Assembly (NCBI GenBank): GCA_907165135.1
Contig: OU015567.1
Coordinates: 15,381,001 to 15,445,000, forward strand
Source of the DNA: Oikopleura dioica
Taxonomy: Eukaryota; Chordata; Appendicularia; Copelata; Oikopleuridae
Length of the DNA stretch: 64,000 nt
Direction: 5' to 3'
Positions 1 through 9,002 of this stretch are shown here, piece after piece (positions within the stretch are counted from its first letter, which is position 1; the number at the start of each line of letters is the position of its first letter). The notes below the pieces were generated by a model. It worked only from the letters and a program-made list of their open reading frames with translations. It had not been told where the DNA came from and did no database searches. The position numbers and the translations under genes are program-made.

Positions 1-17
1 AGCTTATTTCTTTCTAG

Positions 18-187
18 GAGGCCCAGTTATTTGTCCTATGGATGGAAAAGCAGTTCTGGCCGGTGTGATGGGTCCTGGAGGTTGTGGTGTTTGGGGAAGA
101 AAGAGTCTCTACTGGGATGTTTATTCGCAAATGAATACGATCATCGAGACGTTCAAAGAGTTCAACAATACTCTACCGACAATTTAG
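18..187 (+). CDS. Trypsin-like serine protease, C-terminal exon (partial)
   Basis: This is the last exon of a gene that starts before the window. The exon follows a pyrimidine-rich acceptor (ttctttctag at 8-17). It reads GGPVICPMDGKAVLAGVMGP, then GCGVWGRKSLYWDVYSQMN, and ends at TAG 185-187. GGP-V at the start fits the end of the GDSGGP block that carries the catalytic serine in S1 proteases. The downstream G-C-G with a terminal amphipathic helix fits the usual trypsin C-terminus. The catalytic Ser itself would lie on or before the exon junction and cannot be seen. A poly(A) signal-like AATAAA follows near 226. Family call is fairly secure; substrate unknown. Confidence 0.65.
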
Positions 188-1529
188 AGAAAAATTAAAG
201 TCTGAACTGTCTAAAAATGACAAAATAATAAATTTTATAATTGATCATTTTAAAAAATGGAGTAAAAACCATGGCCGAGTTCTTCGGTGCTTTGATTTTG
301 GGTTGATTTTGAACCCTATCTTAGAATTTGAAGGCTGATCCTGTGGTCGCACGTCGGCATCGGAAAAGGTTTCATAAGAAATGTATATTTTCGGAGATAG
401 CGCGGCGCGATCAAAGTCAGCCCGTTGTCGCGAAATTTGAGGAAGCTCCTTTAGCGAAAATCCCCTTGAGTGACACCAGCTGGAATGACCGGGGCGACGA
501 GCATTTCCTCATTTATCATAAACTTGGCGCCTCTTCAAAAAGCTTCTCGTTTGAGAGGGGTTTACTCTTATCCACAGGAATAATGACTCTTTCATCAACA
601 GAACTCTTGAGGATTCTCCTGCTCGTAATCGCCCCATCAGTCCAGCTTATCCACCCACTCGGCAATCTTTTGCGCGATCTTTTCGCCTCTCCCCAAATCT
701 GTTTGCTTTTCGTCCTCTTCGACCCTTGTCTATCTCCGTGAGATTCCCATAATGGGGATTATTGGCGAATCTGAGTAAACGCGCGCACACCTGAGTGCTC
801 ACTGTTCCTACTTCACGAGTACAACTTGAGACGGATTCGATTTGCCAATGGATACTTGAACACTGACCTGCCAAGAGCCTCGTAAAATAATATTATGAGA
901 ACGGAAAAACAATCTTTATCCGCGATTTTCATCGATTTTGAGTTTGCTTTTCCAAATTTCGCTCGACAAATCTAATGATGAAAAAGTTGTTCGTCTTGAT
1001 TTTTGATTATTTGGTTGAATTTGGCCGTAATCAATCACATTATCGCGTATCCGAAATTTCTAGTGCCAATAAGGTCAGCTCTTCTTTTTCGCATTTGTTT
1101 CTGTTTTTGGTTACCGTCCGGTTTCCGGCGAAAGAGAGAAGAGCGAGTGTCGAGTATTTTCGCGAAAACAATATTTTCTCAAGTTTTTAAACTTTTCCGC
1201 GACATGCGCAAAAATATTAATCGATTTCGTTTTACATGCTTCCGGCATACGCACTCAAGGGTTGAAGAAGGCGAATTTTGAAGAAGCAAAAACATTTTTT
1301 TTTTTCTAAAATTTAACGGTCCGTCAAAAGGAAATGATGGATCCCCGGAGCTCTGGAATGCTCAGAACGGAAGTGAACCTTTCCTAATTAAGGAAAAGTC
1401 CCAATTTGAATTCCAAGAAATTTTACCGTCAAATATTTCTCTTCTATGATTTCATCGGTGTTTTCTTTTTCTATGAAATGTCTTTTTTTATTAGCTGCAC
1501 TGGTGGAAATTCTATAAAACTGACGCCCT
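188..1529. other. Intergenic, no gene seen
   Basis: Short unrelated reading frames only, with no splice-linked homology and no repeat family that I recognise. The sequence is AT-rich with a GC-richer patch around 330-850. Confidence 0.5.
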
Positions 1530-2106
1530 GGAAATAGAATGGTATAGGGAGCGCGTCTTTTCAGGCGTTTTTGCGATTTGCATCCTTTAAGGCGTTGCGT
1601 CTTTTCAGGCACTGCGTCTGTTAAGGCGCTGAAAAATGGCTAGTAAAATTCTGATATCAAGTAGGGTCTGCTAGATTTCCTCGATTGTTACTTTCCTTGA
1701 AATTGTTCTTATTTCAATCTCAAGTTTTATTTCAAATTTTGTCTGAAAAATTTAGTAAAATTATAATGTCGAATTATAATTTTTCTTAATAATAAGTTTA
1801 TTCTATCACGAAAAACTTCAAATTCAATTATAAATCTGCGGTCCAGGTTGACATGCTTAATATAATAACAGTAATTGAGTATAAATTTCTTTTCTTATGA
1901 AAATGTTAACCCTAACACTAACTCTAAGAATTGGGAAGGTAATGGTTAATCAAGGAAGTCTAGCAGACCCTACTTGATATCATAATTCCACTAGTCATTT
2001 TTCAGCGCCTTAACAGACGCAGTGCCTGAAAAGACGCAACGCCTAAAAGGATGCAAATCGCAAAAACGCCTGAACAGACGCGCTCCCAATGGTATACATT
2101 CCATAA
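1530..2106. mobile_element. Foldback (MITE-like) element, about 580 bp
   Basis: Two arms of about 155 bp are inverted copies of one another. The left arm, about 1533-1688, contains gcgtcttttcaggcg and aagtagggtctgctaga. The right arm, about 1948-2104, contains their reverse complements tagcagaccctactt and cgcctgaacagacgc. Both arms encode the same chance peptide when read inward or outward, which shows how similar they are. The AT-rich spacer (1690-1945) has no coding potential. No transposase is present, so this is a non-autonomous element. Confidence 0.75.
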
Positions 2107-2438
2107 GCCCTCTTTGTTTATTTGCAACGCCTGAAACCTGGCGCATTATTTATCAACGTCTAATTTTTCACACTTGGGAAAAACTTGACAAAAATAAAGC
2201 ATTATTGTGGCCATTGTTGGACGCTGTTTGAAATGAAGTCGTGTGAGAACGCACTCTGAGTGAGTTGATTCTTTTCAAAACATCAAAAAGACTTTGAAAA
2301 TTTCAAACGAAATTTCATAAAGGCTCAAGGGGTTGCTTCCCTTTTCAACACATCTCATCGCTCAAAAGCGGATGTCCACTTTTTTGACAAAAGATGGATT
2401 TATAGCTAAATAGTGGATTTTGCCTACTTCAAGCTCAA

Positions 2439-2645
2439 TCTGGGCTCAGCAACCTGTGTTAAAACCTGACTCAGGATTTTGAAAGAGATAAGCGAAAAGC
2501 CGCGCAGCGGCTTTTTCTTCAATAAAGCCGCGAAGCGACTTGGCTCAAATTTTAAATAGGTTACAATTATAACTTTGAAGAAGCCGCTTCGCGGCTTTGT
2601 TCTTTAAAAAGCCGCTACGCGGATTTCAGTTAGGCTTTTCAAAAT
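2439..2645. mobile_element. GAGTCAGG/GCCGC foldback element, copy 1
   Basis: Starts with tgggctcagcaacctgtg and aaacctgactcagg, then holds the core palindrome of the family (gccgcgcagcggc, gccgcttcgcggc). The right terminal repeat is degenerate: the copy fades out near 2645 without the usual ctgactcaggttttc end. Confidence 0.7.
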
Positions 2646-2983
2646 CAAGAACTCAATTTTTTACTCAAGAAGCTCTGATAAATGAGTGATCAGCAGACAA
2701 TTATGCAAATTTGAAATTTCGCTATTATTATGTCAGCCGCGTTTCAAGCCAAAAAGCGCCCGTTTCAAAGCCAGCCCTCCATAAATTATTTCTGCAGCGG
2801 AAGATGAAAGAGCAAAAAGCGCGTTGATTATTTTTCTTCAAATCGCTGAACTGTGCCTAAATACGCGCAAAATGTAGACTTCTTGCTCAAAAATTGTGAT
2901 AAACAAAAAATCAAAAGGCGGCGAGAAGGGATGATTTAGGGCATTGTTACCTAAGAAAATAGAAACAGTTCAATCTATTGGAA

Positions 2984-3150
2984 ACTGAGCTCGGCAACCT
3001 GTGTTGAAAACCTGAGTCAGGGTTCGAAAAAACTAAATATGATAGATTCAAATGGTTTTTGGCGAACCCGCTTTGCGGCTTCGTTTTAAGAAAAGCCGCT
3101 GCGCGGCTTTCATTCAATCCTCTTTTCAAACCCTGACTCAGGTTTTCTAC
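2984..3150. mobile_element. GAGTCAGG/GCCGC foldback element, copy 2
   Basis: Left end gagctcggcaacctgtgttg with aacctgagtcaggg; right end ccctgactcaggttttctac. The centre has the GCCGC-rich nested palindrome. The outermost right bases of the family are missing. Confidence 0.8.
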
Positions 3151-3620
3151 GATTTGGGAATCTTATAATTTTGATTGAAATTTTCAATTTTGAAAGTGTC
3201 AAAATATCCGCTCTTAGTTCCAATTATTAATAACAAGGAAATCAGCTGTTTAGGCAACTTCAGACTTCCTTATCTAATTTATTTTCCGATTTCGCCGCCG
3301 CTAATCCGTCAAAATGCGCCGCCCGTTCTGCAGCTTTCGAACAACAATTTTCCCAGCGGGAAGCTGAACATGCTTACTCCAATTTGATAAACTCGATCAT
3401 CAAGCAATAAGTCGCCCCAATCTGACAAATGCGAGGGTTTCATTTTGAAAATTTGAACAAGCCCAAATTCTCCACGGCGGGCCTCTTGACCGCAGCGGTC
3501 TTGTAAATTTTCATTGTTGGGCTCCACGCTGATTTTAGGCAGAAAATTCCATTTGCTCAGCCTAAATAAAGACGGATTCTTTTACTGTCAATCTACACGC
3601 TCTGTCGTCATTTGTTATAC

Positions 3621-3746
3621 TTGGCCCGGCGACCTGTGTTAAAAACCTGCGTCAGGGTCTGAAGAGATTAAATGAAAAGTCGCTAGGCTTATTTTTGGGT
3701 TTCAGAACCTGACTCAGGTTTTTTTACACAGGTTGCCGAGTCCAGT
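3621..3746. mobile_element. GAGTCAGG foldback element, copy 3 (short core)
   Basis: Both terminal repeats are present (ggcccggcgacctgtg ... cacaggttgccgagtcc). The centre is short and the GCCGC palindrome is almost lost. Confidence 0.8.
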
Positions 3747-4522
3747 TGTAAAAGTTTGAATCGATTTTCGTCCAAAAAACAAGTGAAAATACATTGTATC
3801 TTTGAAGCTATCAATTAGTGGCAAATGCACCAATAGTCAATAAGCTAATCTCATTCGGGTCCATCCGTTGGCAAGCTGCCAGCGCCCGGCCAGCCCGTGC
3901 TAAGCTCATTTTCACCTCCCTTTCATCAGTGTACTTTTTCATCCCCTGTGTCGATAATTTCATTTTCCAAATCGTCGCGGTTCCCTTCACGTGACTTCCA
4001 CTTTTTGGCACTTGAAAAAAGAACAAATTAATCCCCCTTGGCTTTTTATAAATAGAGAATTTGTATACTATCGAGTTGATCCCCTTAACTCTGTGGGATC
4101 CATCCCACTTGTCCTAATTTGTCGCGATAACCAGTTTCATCCTTGAACCAACAAAAAAGTGTGTTTCCTAAACTCGCCTTGCTTTTCAGTTGCAGTTGAC
4201 CTAATTAGGATCAAGCGCGATCCGCGAGGACCTTTAATTATTAAACAACGCGAAAGTCCGGAAAAACCGCCACTTCCCGGCCAAAACACTTGGATCCGAC
4301 GAACAGAAACAAACATCTTCAAAATTGCGCCACTGTTTGGCATTATCGGCTGGATCTGTTGTCTTTTTTGTAATTGACCGGTTTGGGGTCAGAGGTCAAG
4401 TGTGCTTGTTTCTTCAAGCGGTTTATCATGTGCCCGGGTCAGTAAACCGGCGAAAACAAAAAGATTTCGAACAGAAACGAGTGTACTCTTGTCTGACTCA
4501 GGTTTTTAGACAGGCTCAATTG

Positions 4523-4745
4523 GTGGCTGGGCCAGGCAACCTGAGTAGAAAACCTGAGTCAGGGTTTGAAAGAGCTAAAATGAAGAGCCGCGAAGCGGCT
4601 TCGCCAATAGTCTAAAGACGATTTATTTGGTTTACTTGCGAAGCCGCTTCGCGGCTTCGTTTTAAAAAAAAAGCCGCTACGCGGCTTTTCGTTTTAGCTC
4701 TTTCAAAACCTGACTCAGGACCTGAGTCTCAGGTTGCCGAGCCCA
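4523..4745. mobile_element. GAGTCAGG/GCCGC foldback element, copy 4
   Basis: Left end gggccaggcaacctgagt; right end caggttgccgagcccag. Two inner palindromes (gccgcgaagcggc and gccgcttcgcggc / gccgctacgcggc) sit between arms carrying cctgagtcagg and cctgactcagg. A clear, near-complete copy. Confidence 0.85.
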
Positions 4746-5137
4746 GATTGGTAGGGAGGTTTTGAGACCGCCTGGGCGGTCTAATCTGTTCTTTTTTGGC
4801 GATTAGGATTTCTCGCTCTAGAACTGAATCTGTTCATACCTTTGTTATCAGTTCCGGAGTGGCGCCTCGATATCATCTGTTTCGGATTTTTGCCCGTCTG
4901 GGCCGGATGTTTCCCGCCACTGACCCCGAAAATCCAAAATAATCCTCCAAAGAGCCATAGAGAGCTCAGCTGGACGGAAATTACAGGAAATTTAGAGGCG
5001 ATTTAGGCACAAAGAGTACTTCAATTGTTTGGAAAAGCTCGAAAATGATCACGTGAAGATGAGGATTAGGGCTTTTCAGTGAGGATCGATTTTCTCGGCA
5101 AACGGGGGAGAGGATACTCATTTAATTCTTCCTGGCT

Positions 5138-5311
5138 TGAAACAACCTGTGTAGAAAACCTGAGTCAGGGTTCAGAAGGAATTTCATGAAAGCCGCGCTG
5201 CGGCTTTTTCAAAGCTAAAGCCGCAAACCGTCTGAACCGTCTAAAAGCCGCGGCTTCCATTTAGGTTCTTTCTGGACCCTGACTCAGGTTTTCAACACAG
5301 GCTATCGAGTC
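5138..5311. mobile_element. GAGTCAGG/GCCGC foldback element, copy 5
   Basis: Arms aacctgtgtagaaaacctga and ccctgactcaggttttcaac flank a GCCGC core. The outer bases are diverged on both sides. Confidence 0.8.
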
Positions 5312-5334
5312 TAATACAGGGTTCCAATTCTGGC

Positions 5335-5585
5335 TGAGCGCTGAGCGACATCTGAGCGTGAGCGAGCGGTGAGCGAGCGAGCGATCGCTCACGCTCCGCT
5401 CACTCAACTGATTTTCATAGCGAACCGCTCAGTCGCTCGCTCGCTCAAGGCCAAAAAAATATGATAGCTGAGCGAGGTTTGAGCGAGGCTGGAGCGACTT
5501 TGGAGCGAGGTTTGAGCGACGTTGGAGCGAGGTTTGAGCGCCGCTCGAGCGAGGTTTGAGCGACGCTTGAGCGAAGTTTATTACT
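5335..5585. repeat. GAGCG minisatellite, plus orientation
   Basis: Tandem, imperfect units of about 10-15 bp built on gagcgaggttt and gagcgacgttg, with a short stretch in the opposite sense near 5385-5450 (cgctcgctcgctcaa). It begins right after agggttccaattctgg. That flank reappears, reverse-complemented, at the far end of the second array (8040-8270), so the two arrays look like inverted copies of one element. Confidence 0.85.
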
Positions 5586-5724
5586 CACTAGCCAATTCTC
5601 CGCTCTTATTGGCCAAGATCTAAAAACTCCTTGGCGGTAAGCGAATGAATGGGGAGGATTTTAAGTCACGGATTTATTAAAAAAGAGAGAATTTTAAATA
5701 AATTCTGCGAATAATTTTAACATA

Positions 5725-5802
5725 TTGTTGCCAGCAATATACAGTTGGCGTGTTAGGTCGTTGGGTTTTCCCCGCCGTCTACAACTATTGAGTTGGTAAC
5801 AA
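5725..5802 (+). repeat. Hairpin repeat, copy 1 of 3
   Basis: An imperfect hairpin of about 78 nt. The outer stem is tattgttgcc / ggtaacaata and the inner stem cagttg / caacta. The loop holds the invariant block ggcgtgttaggtcgttgggt followed by tttccccgccgtcta, which can itself fold as GGCG...GGG-TTTT-CCC-CGCC. Could be a structured RNA or the tip of a mobile element; orientation is arbitrary. Confidence 0.7.
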
Positions 5803-5882
5803 TAAAAAAATTATTTTCGCTGAAACCCACCGTCCTCAGCCAAACATTTTTTCAAAATTTAGGCTCGACTAAAAAATTGGTT

Positions 5883-5962
5883 TTGTTAGCTCACAATATC
5901 CAGGTGGCGTGTTAGGTCGTTGGGTTTTCCCCGCCGTCTACATCTGTTGAGTGAGTTAACAT
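5883..5962 (+). repeat. Hairpin repeat, copy 2 of 3
   Basis: Same invariant loop block as copy 1. The stem bases differ but still pair: outer tgttagctcac / gtgagttaaca (one G-T wobble) and inner caggtg / catctg (one G-T wobble). Confidence 0.7.
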
Positions 5963-6110
5963 ATAATATTTTTCGGTCAGCCTGATTTATCATTGATACC
6001 CAAGCCAACCCGATAATTTATTTTTTACGAGTGCTTCCTTAGTTCTTTTTCGATTATTACAGCCATTCAACAGGTTTCTTCAACAATTAGACTAACCTCA
6101 AAAATTGGTT

Positions 6111-6190
6111 ATGTTAACTTTCAATATCCAGTTGGCGTGTTAGGTCGTTGGGTTTTCCCCGCCGTCTACAACTGTTGAGTAGGTTAACAT
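6111..6190 (+). repeat. Hairpin repeat, copy 3 of 3
   Basis: Same loop block. Outer stem atgttaac / gttaacat and inner stem cagttg / caactg are both perfect. The sequence just after copies 2 and 3 is also related (cggtcagcctgattt versus cggctagcctgattt), so the duplicated unit is longer than the hairpin. Confidence 0.7.
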
Positions 6191-6218
6191 AGAATATTTT
6201 ACGGCTAGCCTGATTTTG

Positions 6219-6584
6219 ATTATAGGCATGGCTGTTGATTTCGAGTCCTTTGATTTTACCCGGCACTATTTTTCCGGGCAGCCCGCAGATTTTTCAGCGG
6301 GTTACTCGCACGGAGAGTCTTTTCACGGGCTACCCGCGCTATTTGTTTTCTCCTTTCCGCCGAGTAGCTCGCGATTACCTGCAACCCTTTTCCCGAGCCA
6401 ATCAGACGGGCGAATTATCTTCATTCTTGTCGAAATTTTCACGAGTAGCTCGCGATTATCCTTTACCCATTTACTCGATTTACTCGCACGGGTCTCCGCG
6501 CGAGTAACCCGTAGAAAAATTTGCGGGTCGCCCGGAAAAAATGCCAGGTAAAACCAAAGGACTCGAAATCAACAGGCATGATTA
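6219..6584. mobile_element. Foldback element, about 365 bp
   Basis: Ends are inverted: ctgttgatttcgagtccttt at the left and aaaggactcgaaatcaacag at the right. The match continues inward through ttaccggg-like and cgggttactcg / cgagtaacccg blocks. No coding capacity; open frames here are chance products of the repeat. Confidence 0.8.
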
Positions 6585-6587
6585 TAG

Positions 6588-7490
6588 ATATAAATTGTAC
6601 CGTATAATCCAGGCTTCTCCCGCATTTCCCAAAATCCCGTATTTCTCAAATCGCCAAATCAGGATAATCCTGAATCCGATTTTCAATAAGGATTTCTGAG
6701 TGAAATCCTGACCCCCTTTTAATAGCTCATTCGAAAGAGCGTAAAAATTACCCAAGAAAAATCCGGAAAATTTTGAAATTGTGTCGAACATGACGTCACA
6801 GCACGTGATTGAAGTTTTAAAAGTACTGGATTTCTCCTACGCCCGCATTTCTAAGTCCTCTTAGCCACCCGGGCGTGTGATACATAAAAATGATCGTCTC
6901 GTTGAGCTCTAGGTCAGCATTTAATTTTCATCCCATTTTACAAATTCTTTCAACCCTTTTTAAATCAGCTGTATGCCGAAAATATTGATTTTGATAAAGA
7001 AAGGTTGAGAAGGTTTGAAACTAAATGCTGACCTTGAGCTCAACAAGACGATCATTTTCATGTATCATACGCCCGGATAGCCAAGAGGACTCATAAATGC
7101 GGGCGTAGGAGAAATCCGGTACTTTGGAACTTTAATCACGTGCAGTGACGTCATTTCCAATAAAACTTCAAGATTTTTTGGGTGTTTTTCGGTTAATTTT
7201 GAGCTCTTTCGAATGAGCTAATAAAAAGAGAGGTCTGAATTTCACTCAGAAATCCTTATTGAAAATCGTTAATTCCGCCGATTCAGGATTTTGGGCAAAC
7301 GGCGACTTTGGCAAATGGAGACCAAACGGACATGAAATTTTAGCTGAATCCTTCATTCCTCAAAATCCTGCTTTTCTCAATCCTCCATTTCCAAAAATCC
7401 TGAATCGGCAGAATTCTGAATTGGCGATTTGAGAAATGCGGGATTTTGGGAAATGCGGGAGCAGCGAGATTGGGCTATAATTTAGCCTAT
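6588..7490. mobile_element. Large foldback element, about 900 bp
   Basis: The left arm (about 6600-6930) and right arm (about 7010-7485) are inverted copies. Paired landmarks are cccgcatttcccaaaatccc (6622) with its complement near 7450, aaggatttctgagtgaaat with its complement near 7235, and gatcgtctcgttgagctc with gagctcaacaagacgatc. The right arm has an extra insertion of about 130 bp (7280-7410). It abuts the 6219-6584 element with only a few bases between. Confidence 0.8.
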
Positions 7491-8039
7491 AAAAGAACTT
7501 CTTTTGATGACCAGAAAAATGAAGTAAGGTTCGCTAAGAACCTTCTCATCGAACCGTACTTGAGAGGTCTATTTTGGCGAACCGTTCGTCAACCAAAATT
7601 TTCTTGCTTCGCTTGACGAACATTGAAATGTTTTCGCCTTTGCTTCGCTTTCGCCTTGATTTTTGGCAAATTTGAATGCCTGGGGTAGTAAAAATTTTGG
7701 GGGGTACTGAATTGTGCCGCCCTGCGCCGCCCAGCGTCGCCCGGTCCGAAACCATCCGGCTCTCATTCGACCCAACTATGACCTAGGAAATTGTTCTGAA
7801 CAAGAGCGAGAGTTTTGCCCCGCCAACCCAATGAGTTCTCTACCAGAAAATGCGCGCGTAAGGGCCTCTGCCTCGTCGCGCGCTCAATTAATTTGTGATT
7901 TTATGCCAAAATCTGAGTTTGGTTGAGAATTACTCTACTGGCACCCAAAATTATAGGATTGCCTTTTTAATTTTCAGACAATATAAATATGTCAGAATAA
8001 CTTACTTTATATAAAAATCAAAATTACCCGCTTTTGAAA

Positions 8040-8270
8040 GACAAAATTTTCGCTCGAGCGTCGCTCAAATGTCGCTCAAATGTCGCTCAGATTTCGCTCA
8101 AACCTCGCTCAAATCTCGCTCAAACGTCGCTCGCTCAGTCGCTCCGCTCGCTCAGCCGATATTTGAAAAATCTCGCTCAGCCACTCGCTCGCTCAGCCCT
8201 CGCTCAAACGTCGCTCGCTCATCGCTCGCTCAAATTCAAAATTTTTTGGCCAAATTTGGAACCCTGGTCT
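8040..8270. repeat. CGCTC minisatellite (inverted partner of 5335-5585)
   Basis: Tandem tcgctcaaa/cgtcgctcg units, the reverse complement of the array at 5335-5585. It ends in ccaaatttggaaccctgg, matching the inverted start of the first array. The long frame across it (8034-8516) is an artefact of the repeat. Confidence 0.85.
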
Positions 8271-8817
8271 AATATGGGTAAAATTCCAAGTTTTTTTAAT
8301 GACCACGAAAAATTCCAATTTGAAGATTACAAATCATGTGAAAATAACGTTTATCAAGTGGGTCGACACTTTGCGCTAGAATTAATTACCAAAAACACAG
8401 CTTTTGGTGATCACCCCAGAAATATTTCAAATTTTGAAGTGATGATCCACCAAAGAGGGTTGGAATCCGCGTCGAGTTTTCAACACATCGAAATGATCAA
8501 AAATCAAGAATTTTAATTTTTAAACGGCTGAGCGGCGAGGGGAAATTTCAGGAAGTGAGAAATTCCGTTTCTTCACGATGGCAGTTATCAGAAAATCCGG
8601 AAGAATGTCCGACAGGCAACCACGCCCACGCGGATCATAGGGATTTTACATTTTGATAACAGATCGTGGTAAATTTCGTGAAACAGTGCCAAATTATTCC
8701 GAGCTCATTATCAGTTTCCTTTACGTGGCGGAATAATAATTTAACCTTATCAAACTTGTATCCAAAGAGCTAACCCTAACTCTATTAAATTTGGGCTCTC
8801 CAATGGAGTCTCCACTG
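8271..8817. other. Intergenic, no gene seen
   Basis: A non-repetitive frame ends at 8516 but its upstream half is minisatellite and it shows no recognisable domain. Nothing else seen. Confidence 0.4.
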
Positions 8818-9002
8818 AGCTTGACTCGGCTACCTGTGTAGAAAACCTGAGTCAGGATCTGAATGATCTCAAATGAAAAGCCGCGTAGCGGCTTTTATAA
8901 CGAAGCCGCGAAGCGGCTTTGCAAAATAATCATTAGGCGGCTTTTCACTTGAGATCATTCAGATCCTAACTCAGGTTTTCTACGCATCAGGTTGCCGATC
9001 CC
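8818..9002. mobile_element. GAGTCAGG/GCCGC foldback element, copy 6
   Basis: Left end gactcggctacctgtgtaga; right end ggttgccgatccc. Inner palindromes gccgcgtagcggc and gccgcgaagcggc lie between cctgagtcagg and cctaactcagg. Confidence 0.85.

Noticed and set aside
1388-2231. Two frames giving the same peptide (PEKTQRLKGCKSQKRL)
   Set aside because: They are the two arms of one foldback element, not a duplicated gene.
5725-6190. tRNA or snRNA genes for the hairpin triplet
   Set aside because: No cloverleaf, no TTCGA-type loop, no Sm site; the fold is a single long hairpin.
8034-8516. 160-codon frame with Ser/Leu/Arg repeats
   Set aside because: Its first half is the CGCTC minisatellite read in frame and it has no ATG.
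2439-9002. GCCGC palindromes as possible bacterial REP elements or a CRISPR array
   Set aside because: The palindromes are internal to longer inverted-repeat elements, unevenly spaced, and the window is clearly eukaryotic.
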